This document shows, one piece after another, positions 1 through 10,232 of a DNA stretch of 64,000 bases. The DNA is from Microbacterium sp. Its GTDB lineage: Bacteria > Actinomycetota > Actinomycetes > Actinomycetales > Microbacteriaceae. A program made the translations under genes and the position numbers. The notes beneath the pieces are model-generated. The model had not been told where the DNA came from. It made no database searches and was given only the letters and a program-made list of their open reading frames with translations. How positions within the stretch are numbered: the stretch's first letter is position 1; each line of letters starts with the position of its first letter. The stretch spans positions 164,658 to 228,657 of the forward strand of contig NZ_JAPSHY010000002.1 in the NCBI RefSeq assembly GCF_031179285.1, in the 5' to 3' direction.

Positions 1-772
1 TCGCCTCCGTGATCGGCAGCTCGGTCTCGGCCGCGAGCAACGCGATCACCTTCTGCGGGAAGCCCAGCGGCGTGTTGATGCCCGTGCCGACCGCCGTTCC
101 GCCCAGCGGAACCTCCGCGACGCGGGGGAGCGCGGACTGCACGCGCTCGATGCCGAGGCGCACCTGACGGGCGTAGCCGCCGAACTCCTGCCCGAGCGTC
201 ACCGGGGTCGCGTCCATCAAGTGGGTGCGACCGGACTTCACGGCGTCCTTCCACAGCTCGGCCTTGGCCTCGAGGGCGACGGCGAGGTGGTCGAGCGACG
301 GGATCAGGGTGTCGATGAGCGCCTGCGTGACGGCGATGTGCACCGAGGTCGGGAAGACGTCGTTCGACGACTGCGACGCGTTCACGTGGTCGTTGGGGTG
401 GACGGCCGAGCCGAGGATGCCGCTGGCGAGCGTCGCCAGCACCTCGTTCATGTTCATGTTCGACGACGTGCCGGATCCGGTCTGATAGGTGTCGACCGGG
501 AACTCGCCGTCATGGGCGCCCGACGCGACCTGGTCGGCAGCCTGCGCGATGGCATCGGCGATGGCACCGTCGAGCGTGCCGAGCTCCTTGTTCGCCAGCG
601 CCGCAGCCTTCTTGATGCGGGCGAGGGCGGCGATCTGCGCTGATTCCAGTCCCTTGCCCGAGATGGGGAAGTTCTCCACCGCACGCTGCGTCTGCGCTCC
701 GTAGAGCGCGTTCAGGGGAACCCGCACCTCGCCCATCGTGTCGTGCTCGATGCGGTACTCGTTGTCGGTCAC
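1..772 (-). CDS. fumC: Fumarate hydratase class II (N-terminal 257 residues, cut by window edge)
   Basis: Class II fumarase interconverts fumarate and L-malate in the cytosolic TCA cycle. About 257 N-terminal residues are visible; the part with the flexible GSSxMPxKxN loop lies beyond position 1. The visible part has the family opening ([12 protein letters not shown]), the [12 protein letters not shown] substrate segment near residue 88 and the [12 protein letters not shown] segment, all typical of FumC. The GTG start at 772 is chosen because a GGAGG (minus strand, 784-780) sits seven bases before it. The next gene upstream on this strand, a carbonic anhydrase, ends about 30 bases away and could share its transcript. 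Confidence 0.95.
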   Translation of the reverse strand, partial: MTDNEYRIEHDTMGEVRVPLNALYGAQTQRAVENFPISGKGLESAQIAALARIKKAAALANKELGTLDGAIADAIAQAADQVASGAHDGEFPVDTYQTGSGTSSNMNMNEVLATLASGILGSAVHPNDHVNASQSSNDVFPTSVHIAVTQALIDTLIPSLDHLAVALEAKAELWKDAVKSGRTHLMDATPVTLGQEFGGYARQVRLGIERVQSALPRVAEVPLGGTAVGTGINTPLGFPQKVIALLAAETELPITEA

Positions 773-803
773 TGCTGTTCCTCCGGATGTGACGTTGTGG
801 CCC

Positions 804-1466
804 TCAGGCCGGGATCTCGGCGCTCGCGTCGATCGCGAGCCCCACGGAGACGATGGGCACCGCGGTGCCCTCGCTGAGTCGGTAGTTGGCGCCGACGATG
901 CCGAGGCGCCCGTCGGCGACGGCCTCGCTGATGAGCTCGGACGACTGCAGGATGCCGGCGACGGTGTTGCGCAGGTGCTCGCGCCCGACGAGCTCGGCGT
1001 CGATGTCGGCCACCGAGGCGCCGCCCGATTCGGCCAGAACGCGTCGTGCCGCCGGCACGATCGGGGCGATGAGCCGCCAGATGTGCGGAGGCAGCGGGGC
1101 GGCGTCGATGGCGGTGCCGTCGATGGCGGCCCTGACCGCACCGCACGCATCATGTGCGAGGACCACGATGAGCGGGACCTTCAGGATCTCGACGGCGTAC
1201 TCGAGGCTGCCGATCACCGAGTCCGACACCACCTGCCCGGCATTGCGCACCACGAACAGGTCGCCGAGACCCTTGTCGAAGATGATCTCGGCAGACAGGC
1301 GCGAGTCGGAGCAGCCGAACAGCGTCGCCATCGGATTCTGCGCCGAGACGAGGTCGTTGCGTCGGGCCACGTCCTGATTCGGATGCTGCGGCGCATCGGC
1401 GACGAAGCGTCGATTGCCCTCGAGCATCTCCTGCCAGGCGGCGGCCGGGGTGAGCGTGCGAGTCAT
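804..1466 (-). CDS. Beta-class carbonic anhydrase
   Basis: A 220-residue beta-carbonic anhydrase, which hydrates CO2 to bicarbonate. The zinc ligands and catalytic dyad are visible: C52-x-D54-x-R56 and H105-x-x-C108. The segment VVRNAGQVV after the first motif is also family-typical. The ATG at 1466 overlaps the stop codon of the upstream DUF4245 gene (ATGA), so the two are translationally coupled. The reading frame stays open further upstream, but that extension matches nothing in the family and overlaps the neighbour. The likely role is bicarbonate supply for carboxylases; that is inference from the family. Confidence 0.93.
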   Translation of the reverse strand: MTRTLTPAAAWQEMLEGNRRFVADAPQHPNQDVARRNDLVSAQNPMATLFGCSDSRLSAEIIFDKGLGDLFVVRNAGQVVSDSVIGSLEYAVEILKVPLIVVLAHDACGAVRAAIDGTAIDAAPLPPHIWRLIAPIVPAARRVLAESGGASVADIDAELVGREHLRNTVAGILQSSELISEAVADGRLGIVGANYRLSEGTAVPIVSVGLAIDASAEIPA

Positions 1467-2104
1467 GAATCCTCCGAGAGAGCACGGATCTGCGGGACGA
1501 GGGATTCGGCCAGATCCGCGGTGGAGTCGGCGGATCGTGAGCCGTAGAGGAGGACGTAATCGCTTCCCGCCTGCGTGCCGATCGCGTAACGCACGTTGCC
1601 CTTGGCGGACTCGCCGATGCCGAAGACATCCCAGTCGAGCCCGCCGATCGACACGGTGTCGGTGGGAGCGATGCCGTTCAGGCGTTGCGGGGCCCAGGAG
1701 GCGTCGGCGTCGAACGCCTGCGCGACGCGGATGAAGCCGCGCTCGTCCTGCGCGGCGGGGGCGAGGGTGACGTCCCACACGACCGTCGCTCCGCTCTGCA
1801 GCTCGGCGGCGTTCACGCGCCAGAAGCTGCCGAGCTCGGGCACGATCGCCGGGCTCTCCATGGTCGATTCGACGTTCGCGGCGATGCCGGCGAGGTCGAT
1901 CTTGCGAGCGGATGCCGGCTCACCGCGGGGCACCGCGAAGACCATCACGGCGACGACGGCCAGAGTGACGATGAGCGCTGCGACGAGGTTCCGCAAGGTC
2001 TGACTCGACCGGTACGCCTTGGTCGACGCCGCCTTGCGTGCGGCCGCTTCCTCCGGCGTCTCGGGGCGGCCGAGCTCGGCGACGATCGGTGACGGCTTGT
2101 TCAC
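1463..2104 (-). CDS. DUF4245-family single-pass membrane protein
   Basis: A 213-residue protein: a charged N-terminal tail of about 40 residues ([20 protein letters not shown]), one transmembrane helix at about residues 38-58 ([19 protein letters not shown]), then an extracytoplasmic domain with DUF4245 character ([18 protein letters not shown], ending in SLVPQIRAL). The GTG start at 2104 overlaps the xseB stop (GTGA); the frame is open further upstream but that would run into xseB. Function is unknown. The order xseA-xseB-DUF4245 followed by carbonic anhydrase suggests one transcript. Confidence 0.8.
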   Translation of the reverse strand: MNKPSPIVAELGRPETPEEAAARKAASTKAYRSSQTLRNLVAALIVTLAVVAVMVFAVPRGEPASARKIDLAGIAANVESTMESPAIVPELGSFWRVNAAELQSGATVVWDVTLAPAAQDERGFIRVAQAFDADASWAPQRLNGIAPTDTVSIGGLDWDVFGIGESAKGNVRYAIGTQAGSDYVLLYGSRSADSTADLAESLVPQIRALSEDS

Positions 2105-2331
2105 GATTCCGCCTCGTCGGAGACGTTGGCTCGCGCCGCGTCGAGGCGGCGTTTGGCACCGAGCAGCCACTCCTCGCAGCGGGCGGCGAGCGCCTCCCCC
2201 CGCTCCCACAGCGCCAATGAGTGCTCGAGTGTCGGGGATCCCTGCTCGAGCTCGGCGACGACGCGGACGAGCTCGTCGCGAGCGGCCTCGAACGACAGCG
2301 TCTCCACCGGGATGTCGTTCAGCGCGCTCAC
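2101..2331 (-). CDS. xseB: Exodeoxyribonuclease VII small subunit
   Basis: A 76-residue XseB. It binds XseA in several copies to form exonuclease VII, which degrades single-stranded DNA from both ends in the cytoplasm. The family core is clear: [43 protein letters not shown]. The length is normal. The ATG at 2331 lies 46 bases after the xseA stop, in the usual xseA-xseB order, and the stop overlaps the start of the DUF4245 gene. Confidence 0.95.
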   Translation of the reverse strand: MSALNDIPVETLSFEAARDELVRVVAELEQGSPTLEHSLALWERGEALAARCEEWLLGAKRRLDAARANVSDEAES

Positions 2332-2377
2332 TGTTCCATCCTACGTCGTGCCGAACAGGCCCCAGGCTCGGCGATCC

Positions 2378-3658
2378 TCAGGTGGTCTCGGGGATCTCGC
2401 CCTCGGACCGAGCGGCCACCGATCCGCGGTCGACGGTGATCGTGAGGGTGCTGCCGGCGGGTGCATCCTTGGCATCACGGAGGATGACCCCGCCCTCGAG
2501 GTGGGCGATGGCGTAACCACGGGCCAGGGTCGCAGCGGGAGACAGCGCCCGCAGCGATGCTCGCAGCTCGCTTGTCGTGCGGGTCGCCGCGTCGAGCTGC
2601 CGCGTGACGGTCTCCCGTCCGCGGGACAGCAGGAGCCAGATCTCCTGCGAACGGGCGTCGATGATCGGCGCGGGCGAGCGCAGCACCGGGCGAGACCGCA
2701 GCTGGTCGAGCTGGGCGATTTCGTGGGAGACGCGCTGGGTCACCCTGGTCGTCGCGCGCGAGCGCAGCTGCGCGATCACGGCGCGCTGCTCGCCCACATC
2801 CGGCACGACGCGTTTGGCGGCGTCTGTCGGGGTGGATGCGCGAAGGTCGGAGACGTCGTCGAGCAGAGGATGGTCGTTCTCATGGCCGATGGCGCTGACG
2901 ACCGGCGTGGCCAGGTTCGCCACCGCCCGCACCAGGCGCTCATCGCTGAATCCGAGCAGCGTCTGCGGGTCGCCGCCGCCTCGCGCGATGATGATCACAT
3001 CGACTTCGGGGTCGGCGTCGAGCCGCTTCAGGGCCGCAAGAGTCTCCGGCACGCAGCGGTCGCCCTGCACGGCGGCGTACTCGGTTCGGAAGCGCACCTG
3101 CGGCCAGCGCAGCTCGGCGTTTCGATGAACGTCCTTCTCGGCATCCGACCGCTCGCCGGTGATCAGCCCGATCACGTGCGGAAGGAAGGGGAGCCGCTTT
3201 TTGCGTGCCGGGTCGAACAGCCCCTCCTGGCGCAACTGTGCTCTCAGCTTCTCGAGGCGCTCGAGCTGGTCGCCGAGCCCGACGTGTTTCATGGCCGACA
3301 CGGCGAAGCTGAAGTCGCCGGTCTTGACGAAGTAGTCGGACTTCACGGCGACCACCACGTGATCGCCGACGGAGATGTCAGCCGGGATGCGCGGACGCAC
3401 GCTCGACCAGATTCGGATCGAGATCTGGGCGTCGGACTGGGTGTCCTTCAGGCGGGCGAAGATGTTCCCGGAGCGAAGGTTCCACGACGTGATCTCGCCC
3501 TCCACCCATACCGTGTTCCACCGCGCGATGAAGTCGCGGATCGTCGCGTTCAGCCGTGCGACGGACGTCGGAGCGGCGGGCGTGGAGTCGCGGGGCGCCA
3601 CCGCGTCGGCGGGGGGAGTCTCGCCGGGGGCTGCGGCGGCTTCGAAGACTGTCATCAC
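2378..3658 (-). CDS. xseA: Exodeoxyribonuclease VII large subunit
   Basis: A 426-residue catalytic subunit of exonuclease VII. An N-terminal OB-fold (about residues 28-125, with WVEGEITSWN and SVRPRIPADISVGDHVVV) is followed by the nuclease domain with PHVIGLITGERSDAEKDVHRN and the diagnostic IIIARGGGD and SAIGHENDHPLLD motifs. A coiled-coil arm follows. The start is either GTG 3658 or the adjacent ATG 3655; an AGGA lies just upstream. It is divergent from ispH, with about 95 bases between the starts. Confidence 0.95.
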   Translation of the reverse strand: MMTVFEAAAAPGETPPADAVAPRDSTPAAPTSVARLNATIRDFIARWNTVWVEGEITSWNLRSGNIFARLKDTQSDAQISIRIWSSVRPRIPADISVGDHVVVAVKSDYFVKTGDFSFAVSAMKHVGLGDQLERLEKLRAQLRQEGLFDPARKKRLPFLPHVIGLITGERSDAEKDVHRNAELRWPQVRFRTEYAAVQGDRCVPETLAALKRLDADPEVDVIIIARGGGDPQTLLGFSDERLVRAVANLATPVVSAIGHENDHPLLDDVSDLRASTPTDAAKRVVPDVGEQRAVIAQLRSRATTRVTQRVSHEIAQLDQLRSRPVLRSPAPIIDARSQEIWLLLSRGRETVTRQLDAATRTTSELRASLRALSPAATLARGYAIAHLEGGVILRDAKDAPAGSTLTITVDRGSVAARSEGEIPETT

Positions 3659-3741
3659 GTCCTGTCGGTGGATCGTCGGGGGCGGCGTCCTGCGGGTTCT
3701 GACGAGGGTGGCGCTCCCGGCCTTCTCCCGGCGGGCGCCGG

Positions 3742-3747
3742 TAGAAT
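3742..3747 (+). promoter_or_regulatory. Leaderless -10 box for ispH (TAGAAT)
   Basis: TAGAAT lies exactly six bases before the GTG start at 3754. That puts the predicted +1 on the start codon. It is one of a set of similarly placed boxes in this window. There is no Shine-Dalgarno at normal spacing other than the GGGG next to the start. Confidence 0.65.
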
Positions 3748-3753
3748 CAAGGG

Positions 3754-4824
3754 GTGACCTCGACTGCTGTGCATCTCCCCGTCCCCCGCATCCCTCGCAT
3801 GCGCGCGGCGAGCGGGCGGCTTCAGGATAACCCGGTCGCGGGCCACAAGCGGGTGCTGCTGGCTGCTCCGCGAGGTTACTGCGCAGGGGTCGACCGTGCG
3901 GTCGTGGCCGTCGAGAAGGCTCTCGAGCGGTACGGCGCCCCGGTGTACGTGCGAAAGCAGATCGTCCATAACATCCATGTCGTGACCGAGCTCGAGGACA
4001 AGGGCGCCGTCTTCGTCGAAGAGGTCGATGAGGTGCCGGAGGGTTCGCACGTCGTCTTCAGCGCGCACGGCGTCTCACCGGCAGTGGTCGGCGCAGCAGC
4101 CGATCGTGGCCTCCACGCCATCGACGCGACCTGCCCGCTGGTCACCAAGGTGCACCGCGAGGCCGTGCGGTTCGCCCGTGATGACTTCGAGATCCTGCTC
4201 ATCGGGCACGAGGGGCACGAGGAGGTCGAGGGCACTGCCGGCGAGGCGCCGGAGCACGTCACGATCGTGAACTCGCCCGACGAGGCCGACACCGTTCAGG
4301 TGAAGGACCCCTCGAAGGTCGTGTGGCTGTCTCAGACGACGCTCTCGGTCGACGAGACCATGGAGACGGTCAACCGCCTGCGCCTGCGTTTCCCGGACCT
4401 GCAGAATCCGCCGTCCGACGACATCTGCTACGCCACGCAGAACCGTCAGGTCGCGATCAAGAAGGTGGCGGCTGAGGCGGAGCTGGTGATCGTCGTCGGC
4501 TCGGCGAACTCGTCGAACAGTGTGCGGCTGGTCGAGGTGGCGCTGGAGTACGGCGCGAAGGCGGCCTATCGGGTCGACTACGCCGAAGAGGTCAAGCAGG
4601 AATGGCTCGACGGTGTGTCGACCGTCGGGGTCACCAGCGGTGCATCGGTGCCGGAGGTGCTCGTGCGCGAGGTGCTCGACGCGCTGCAGGACGCCGGGTA
4701 CAACGACGTCGAAGAGGTGCGCACGGCGGAGGAGGATCTCATGTTCTCGCTGCCCAAGGAGCTGCGCCAGGATGCTTCCGGTCAGCGCGACGGCCGTGCG
4801 CTCGGCGGTCGCACCTCTCGGTGA
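3754..4824 (+). CDS. ispH: 4-hydroxy-3-methylbut-2-enyl diphosphate reductase
   Basis: IspH (LytB) carries out the last step of the MEP isoprenoid pathway, reducing HMBPP to IPP and DMAPP with a [4Fe-4S] cluster. The three cluster cysteines are visible: C43 ([13 protein letters not shown]), C127 ([11 protein letters not shown]) and C225 (ICYATQNRQ). The substrate-binding histidines are in QIVHN and FSAHGVSP. The length is 356 residues with a roughly 30-residue N-terminal extension before [12 protein letters not shown], as in other actinobacteria. The GTG start at 3754 is supported by a leaderless -10 box at 3742; ATG 3799 is the alternative. It is divergent from xseA. Confidence 0.96.
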   Translation: MTSTAVHLPVPRIPRMRAASGRLQDNPVAGHKRVLLAAPRGYCAGVDRAVVAVEKALERYGAPVYVRKQIVHNIHVVTELEDKGAVFVEEVDEVPEGSHVVFSAHGVSPAVVGAAADRGLHAIDATCPLVTKVHREAVRFARDDFEILLIGHEGHEEVEGTAGEAPEHVTIVNSPDEADTVQVKDPSKVVWLSQTTLSVDETMETVNRLRLRFPDLQNPPSDDICYATQNRQVAIKKVAAEAELVIVVGSANSSNSVRLVEVALEYGAKAAYRVDYAEEVKQEWLDGVSTVGVTSGASVPEVLVREVLDALQDAGYNDVEEVRTAEEDLMFSLPKELRQDASGQRDGRALGGRTSR

Positions 4825-4858
4825 CCGTTGCCTGAGCGGCGGATGCTGCCTCGGCGGT

Positions 4859-4864
4859 TAGCAT
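4859..4864 (+). promoter_or_regulatory. Leaderless -10 box (TAGCAT)
   Basis: TAGCAT is followed by six bases (GGCGGG) and then the ATG at 4871. This is leaderless geometry for the small membrane-protein gene downstream of ispH. Confidence 0.6.
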
Positions 4865-4870
4865 GGCGGG

Positions 4871-5413
4871 ATGACCGATCAGCGACCCCAGTACGGCGAA
4901 CTCGCGACCCCCGAGGAGCAGCGTAGGGCGGCCGGGCTCCCGGCCCTCGACCACGTCGATGCGAAGGCGGACGGGGTCGCGGGGCCGCAGGCCGCCTCGG
5001 CGGCGCACCCCGCGGTCGGGGCGGCGAATCCCCGCCGTGAGGCATCGAGTATGGACCGGATCGCGACGTTCGCTCTGCTCGGCTTCGGGTTGATCAACGT
5101 GCTGTCGTCGATCGCGGGCCTGCTCGATCTGGCGTCGACGATGAACCGGACGATGGAGATCCTCGGCATCGAGGGGGAATTCACCGCGTTCGCTCTCGCG
5201 CGCACGTGGGGCACGATCGCGACGGTCGTCCTGCTTGCCGGGTATGCGGTGACGGTATGGCTGTCGCTTCGCCGGGTCAAGGCACGCCGGCACGCGTGGT
5301 GGGCGCCCCTCGCCGGCTTCGTCGTCACGACTCTCGCGGTGTCGATCTGCATCTCGGTGCCGATGTTCGCAGATCCCGCCTTCATGCAGAGCGTCAGCGC
5401 GCCGGTCGGCTGA
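4871..5413 (+). CDS. DUF6264-like small membrane protein
   Basis: A 180-residue protein with a polar, alanine-rich N-terminal third (residues 1-60) and three predicted transmembrane helices: about 64-84 (FALLGFGLINVLSSIAGLL), 112-133 (TWGTIATVVLLAGYAVTVWL) and 145-167 (APLAGFVVTTLAVSICISVPM). It resembles the DUF6264 proteins of Microbacteriaceae; I am moderately sure of that family call. Function is unknown. The ATG at 4871 is set by a -10 box six bases before it. Transcription probably ends at the long hairpin at 5446-5486, shared with convergent fba. Confidence 0.7.
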   Translation: MTDQRPQYGELATPEEQRRAAGLPALDHVDAKADGVAGPQAASAAHPAVGAANPRREASSMDRIATFALLGFGLINVLSSIAGLLDLASTMNRTMEILGIEGEFTAFALARTWGTIATVVLLAGYAVTVWLSLRRVKARRHAWWAPLAGFVVTTLAVSICISVPMFADPAFMQSVSAPVG

Positions 5414-5445
5414 AGCTTCCGGCCGCTCGCTGCCCCGAGCGCGCC

Positions 5446-5486
5446 ATGACAGACGCCCCGGCCGAATCGGCCGGGGCGTCTGTCAT
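5446..5486. terminator. Bidirectional hairpin terminator between the DUF6264-like gene and fba
   Basis: Two perfect 20-base inverted arms (5446-5465 and 5467-5486, beginning ATGACAGACGCCCC) surround a single central base. It lies between two convergent genes. The ends are only moderately U-rich, but the position and perfection of the stem fit a bidirectional terminator. Confidence 0.8.
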
Positions 5487-5528
5487 GCGTGTGCCTGCAG
5501 GCTGATGGTCAGCCGCGGGCAGGGCGTC

Positions 5529-6557
<1,029 letters not shown>

Positions 6558-6727
6558 GAGAACTCCTGCGATAGGGGAAGCCGGGACAGTTGTCACTCTA
6601 TCGGGGCGTGAAGTGGGCGACTGTCGGGATGTCGGGCTCCGGCCGGCGCTCCTGCGCTCATGTTAAGAATCGTCATTCCTTCGCGCTCGGTCGTCCGTAA
6701 AGCGCTCGAATCGGGACGTCCGGTCGT

Positions 6728-6733
6728 TAGGCT
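6728..6733 (+). promoter_or_regulatory. Leaderless -10 box for glpX (TAGGCT)
   Basis: TAGGCT is followed by six bases and then the ATG at 6740. It lies in the 182-base divergent region between fba and glpX. Confidence 0.6.
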
Positions 6734-6739
6734 GACCGC

Positions 6740-7726
6740 ATGGTGAGTCTGACGGCCGATCTGAGCCCCCTGCATCCCGACCGCAACCTGGCGCTCGAGT
6801 TGGTGAGGGCGACGGAAGCGGCGGCGATCCGGGCCGTGCCGTTCATCGGCCGCGGTGACAAGGAGGCGGCGGACGGCGCTGCGGTCGATGCGATGCGCGC
6901 ATTCCTCGGCACGGTCGACTTTCAGGGACTCGTCGTGATCGGCGAGGGCGAGAAGGACAACGCCCCGATGCTCTTCAACGGGGAAGTCGTGGGCACCGGC
7001 CGCGGTCCGGAGTGCGACATCGCGGTCGATCCGATCGACGGTACGAGCCTCACGGCGGCAGGTCGGCAGAACGCGCTGTCCGTGCTCGCCGTGTCGGATC
7101 GCGGCACGATGCTCGACGCCTCCAGCGTGTTCTACATGGACAAACTCGTCACGGGACCCGCCGGCGTCGGGGTCGTCGACATCCGGCTGCCGATCGGGGA
7201 GAACATCCGCCGGCTCGCCGAGGCACTGGGCAAGCCGGTCGAGGAGATCGTGGTGTCAGTGCTGAACCGCCCGCGACACGAGCGGCTGATCCAGGAGATC
7301 CGTGAAGCAGGCGCCGGCACCCGCCTGATGAGCGACGGTGACGTCGCCGGAGGAATCAACGCCGCTCGTCACGGTGCTCGCACCGACATGTGCGTCGGCA
7401 TCGGCGGGAGCCCGGAGGGCATCGTCACGGCGTGCGCCATCAAGGCTCTGGGCGGTCACATCCAGGGGCGGCTGTGGCCGCGTGACGATGACGAGCGTCA
7501 GCGCGGAATCGACGCAGGGCTCGACATGGACAAGGTCTACGAGGCGGACGACCTCGTGCAGGGCAAGAACACGATCTTCGTCGCAACCGGTGTCACCGAC
7601 GGCCAGCTCGTCGACGGAGTCCGCCGGGAAGGCGGCTTCGTCTACACCGAGAGCGTCGTGCTGCGAGGCGCGTCTGGCACGCTTCGTCGCATCGCCTCCG
7701 AGCATCTCGTGTCGAAGTGGCTCTGA
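6740..7726 (+). CDS. glpX: Fructose-1,6-bisphosphatase, class II
   Basis: The class II FBPase (GlpX) hydrolyses fructose-1,6-bisphosphate to fructose-6-phosphate, the committed gluconeogenic step. Metal-binding and catalytic segments are visible: VIGEGEKDNAPM and DIAVDPIDGTSLTAAG, plus MSDGDVAGGINAA and GIGGSPEGIVTACAIKALGG. The 328-residue length is normal. The start rests on a leaderless -10 box at 6728. It is the divergent partner of fba, so the two enzymes that set the direction of flux at FBP sit side by side. Confidence 0.96.
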   Translation: MVSLTADLSPLHPDRNLALELVRATEAAAIRAVPFIGRGDKEAADGAAVDAMRAFLGTVDFQGLVVIGEGEKDNAPMLFNGEVVGTGRGPECDIAVDPIDGTSLTAAGRQNALSVLAVSDRGTMLDASSVFYMDKLVTGPAGVGVVDIRLPIGENIRRLAEALGKPVEEIVVSVLNRPRHERLIQEIREAGAGTRLMSDGDVAGGINAARHGARTDMCVGIGGSPEGIVTACAIKALGGHIQGRLWPRDDDERQRGIDAGLDMDKVYEADDLVQGKNTIFVATGVTDGQLVDGVRREGGFVYTESVVLRGASGTLRRIASEHLVSKWL

Positions 7727-7860
7727 GGGATCGTTATCCACCCGGAACCGCCTGATCGTCGGCGCGTCCGTCGATATCCGTGCCCTCGTGTCACAATTGA
7801 AACTGGGTTTGTCGCCGTCGACGGGGCCATCGAGCACCGCAGGCAGAGGAGGGCGAACGG

Positions 7861-8151
7861 ATGACGACGCAGCAGCAGCGAGGCGGAAAAGCCGCTCCGG
7901 TGACGCACGTGACCACCAACACCGGTCGGATCCTCCGGATCAACCCCGCGGATGCCGCGGGAGCTGCCGCGCAGGCCGCAGCCAAGTCCGCTCATCCCGC
8001 AGCGATCGATCCCGCTCGCCGGTCGGACGTCCTGTTCCGCGTGCGCCGGGACGAGGGGCACGAGCTCAGCCCCTGGTGGATGATCGGCGCCTTCCTCGTG
8101 ACCAGCGGTCTGGTGATCGCCCTTCTCAGCGGGGTCCCCGGCATCGCCTGA
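7861..8151 (+). CDS. Small single-pass membrane protein of unknown function
   Basis: A 96-residue protein. The first 65 residues are polar and Ala/Arg-rich. A single C-terminal transmembrane helix covers about residues 72-92 (WMIGAFLVTSGLVIALLSGVPGI), so the bulk is predicted cytoplasmic with a C-terminal anchor. GAGGAGGG precedes the ATG, a clear RBS. It sits between glpX and convergent rmuC, whose stop is only two bases away. I do not recognise the family. Confidence 0.75.
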   Translation: MTTQQQRGGKAAPVTHVTTNTGRILRINPADAAGAAAQAAAKSAHPAAIDPARRSDVLFRVRRDEGHELSPWWMIGAFLVTSGLVIALLSGVPGIA

Positions 8152-8152
8152 T

Positions 8153-9481
8153 TCACTCCGATGGCGGATGCTGATCGCGCTCGCGAAGGGCTGCGACGGC
8201 GGCAGCCGCCTCATCCTGCACGCGCGCTCGGACGTCACCGACATCCGCCTGCAGCGCCCCGGCCTCAGCGGACGTGACCCCATGGCGGGTCGCTCCGGGA
8301 TCCGGGGTGTCGACGAGCTCGGCGGCCGTGAACCGTCGCGTGGCGCCGCCGATCGGCTGCGGTGCGGCCTCCAACGAGGATGCGTCGATCCCGGGGAACT
8401 GCCGTGCGGTGACGAGCACTCGGCTCTCGAGTGAGCCGGCGAAGCGGTTGTAGCTGTCGACCGTTCGCTCCAGAGCGCGGCGTAGGTCATCGGCGTGACC
8501 GGCGAGCGTGCCGAGCCTGTCGTACAGCTGCGTGCCGAGGTTGAGCAGCGCACGGGCTTCGGCGGACACCTCCTGCTGCGTCCACGCGTAGGCGACGGTC
8601 TTCAGCACCGCCCAGAGATTCACCGGCGACGCGAGCGCCACACGACGGCTGAACGCGTAGTCCAGAAGCGTCGGATCCTCATCGATCGCCGCGGCGAGCA
8701 GCGATTCGCTGGGAAGGAAGCAGATCACGAACTCGGGGCTCGCGTCGAGCCCGCTCCAGTAGGCCTTCTTCGCGAGCGCATCGATGTGGGCGCGCACCGC
8801 CTTGACGTGCTTCTGCATGTGCGCACGGCGCTGAGCCTCATGCGCGTCACCACCCGGGAGTGCGGACGCCTCGAGATAAGCGTCGAGTGGCACCTTCGCG
8901 TCGACGGCGATCGACGTGCCACCCGCGAGACGGATCACCATGTCGGGGCGCCCCTGACCCCGATCGGAGGAGATCGTGGACTGCAGGTCGAAGTCGATGT
9001 GCCGGGTGAGCCCCGCCGCTTCGACCACTCGGCGCAGCTGAGTCTCGCCCCACACCCCGCGCGTCGCTGTCGAGCGCAGCGCTCCGGCAAGCGATTCCGT
9101 CGTCGCCCGCAGCGCCTCGTCGGACTCCTGGGCGCGACGCAGCTGCTCGGCCAGCGAGCCGAACTGAGCGTGCCGCTCCTGCTCGAGCGCGGTGACTTTC
9201 GACTGCATCTGCTGAAGGGACTCTCGCACGGGTGCGAGGGCGGTGAGAACGGCGTTCTGCTGCTGCACCCGCTGCGCTTCGGCACGCTGTTCGGCTCGCG
9301 CGTGCTCGACAGCGTCACGGTAGAGGTCGTATTGGCGGTCGCGGTCGTCTCTCGCCGCCGCCAGCTCTGCCTTCGTGCGGACGAGATCGGCCGCGCCGCG
9401 GGACGCGCGGGCGAACCAGCCCAGTGCGGCACCCACGGCGAGAGCGGCGACGAGGAGGACGACGATCAGCGAAGCATCCAT
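8153..9481 (-). CDS. rmuC: DNA recombination protein RmuC
   Basis: A 442-residue RmuC homologue, a membrane-anchored PD-(D/E)XK-like protein that limits recombination at inverted repeats. There is an N-terminal transmembrane helix (about residues 4-25), a coiled-coil segment to about 130, then the RmuC domain with GVWGETQLRRVVEAAGL, RPDMVIRLAGG, VDAKVPLDAYLEA and FVICFLPSESLLAAA. The ATG at 9481 has no obvious RBS; a CACACT six bases upstream could be a weak leaderless -10. It is 49 bases downstream of the exonuclease gene stop on the same strand. Confidence 0.93.
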   Translation of the reverse strand: MDASLIVVLLVAALAVGAALGWFARASRGAADLVRTKAELAAARDDRDRQYDLYRDAVEHARAEQRAEAQRVQQQNAVLTALAPVRESLQQMQSKVTALEQERHAQFGSLAEQLRRAQESDEALRATTESLAGALRSTATRGVWGETQLRRVVEAAGLTRHIDFDLQSTISSDRGQGRPDMVIRLAGGTSIAVDAKVPLDAYLEASALPGGDAHEAQRRAHMQKHVKAVRAHIDALAKKAYWSGLDASPEFVICFLPSESLLAAAIDEDPTLLDYAFSRRVALASPVNLWAVLKTVAYAWTQQEVSAEARALLNLGTQLYDRLGTLAGHADDLRRALERTVDSYNRFAGSLESRVLVTARQFPGIDASSLEAAPQPIGGATRRFTAAELVDTPDPGATRHGVTSAEAGALQADVGDVRARVQDEAAAAVAALRERDQHPPSE

Positions 9482-9530
9482 TGCTTCAGTGTGCTCCGCG
9501 CCACCGACACCGGCCCGGCCCCACGCCGAC

Positions 9531-10172
9531 TCAGGCGACGGCGACGGAGACGGGACTGACCGCGGCGACGGCGACGGCGGTATCCGCGGGGGTGGAAACG
9601 CGGGGAACCGGCGCGTTCGTCACCCGCAGCCCGAGCAGCTGTGCGAGCGCATCCACGTCCGCAGCCCCCCACCGTCGCGCGGCGTCGATGACGATCTCTG
9701 CGCACGCACGTGCATCAGCCAGCGCGTCATGGTGTGAGAACTCCGCGAACCCGGCGGCGGAGGCCGCCATGGGCAGGCGATACGAGTCGAGGTCGTAGGT
9801 CTTCCGGGCGACCTGCAGGCTGCACAGCGAACGATACGGAGGGCAGAGGTCGCCGGTGACCTCGCTGGCGCGGCGCAGCACGTTCAGGTCGAAGCCCGCG
9901 TTGTGAGCGACGAGAACGTCGGCGCCCGCGAACGCGCAGAGTCGGCCGAACTGCTCCGACCAGCTGGCAGCCGTCCTCACATCCTCCGAGCGGATCCCGT
10001 GGATGCGCACGTTCCATTCCTGGAAGTCGTCATGCCCTGCGGGCGGCCGGATGAGCCAGCCGGCGGTGGCCACGACCTCACCTCCGCGCACGCGGACGAG
10101 ACCGACGGAGCAGGCCGAGGCGGGGCTGGAGTTCGCCGTCTCGAAGTCGATAGCGGTGAAGTCCAGTGGCAC
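9531..10172 (-). CDS. DnaQ-like 3'-5' exonuclease (DEDD family)
   Basis: A 213-residue stand-alone exonuclease domain. The ExoI DFET motif is visible (FTAIDFETANSSPASA), then ExoII with VLVAHNAGFDLNVL, and ExoIII with HHDALADARACAEI. These carry the DEDDh metal-binding residues, so it should remove nucleotides from 3' ends. The C-terminus is low-complexity (Ala/Val/Pro). It may act in repair or as an accessory epsilon-like protein. GTG 10172 is chosen; GTG 10181 is also possible. It is divergent from the methyltransferase, about 60 bases apart. Confidence 0.88.
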   Translation of the reverse strand: MPLDFTAIDFETANSSPASACSVGLVRVRGGEVVATAGWLIRPPAGHDDFQEWNVRIHGIRSEDVRTAASWSEQFGRLCAFAGADVLVAHNAGFDLNVLRRASEVTGDLCPPYRSLCSLQVARKTYDLDSYRLPMAASAAGFAEFSHHDALADARACAEIVIDAARRWGAADVDALAQLLGLRVTNAPVPRVSTPADTAVAVAAVSPVSVAVA

Positions 10173-10220
10173 GTCATCCACTCTCGTCGTCGACCTCGGC
10201 GCGGAGGCGCAGACTCGCCG

Positions 10221-10226
10221 TAGGCT
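10221..10226 (+). promoter_or_regulatory. Leaderless -10 box (TAGGCT)
   Basis: TAGGCT is followed by six bases (GACGAC) and then the ATG at 10233 of the methyltransferase gene. Confidence 0.6.
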
Positions 10227-10232
10227 GACGAC

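Noticed and set aside
804..1778. A longer 324-residue start for the carbonic anhydrase
   Set aside because: The extra 104 residues are Arg-rich, overlap the DUF4245 gene and precede the family N-terminus. ATG 1466 overlaps the upstream stop as expected for coupling.
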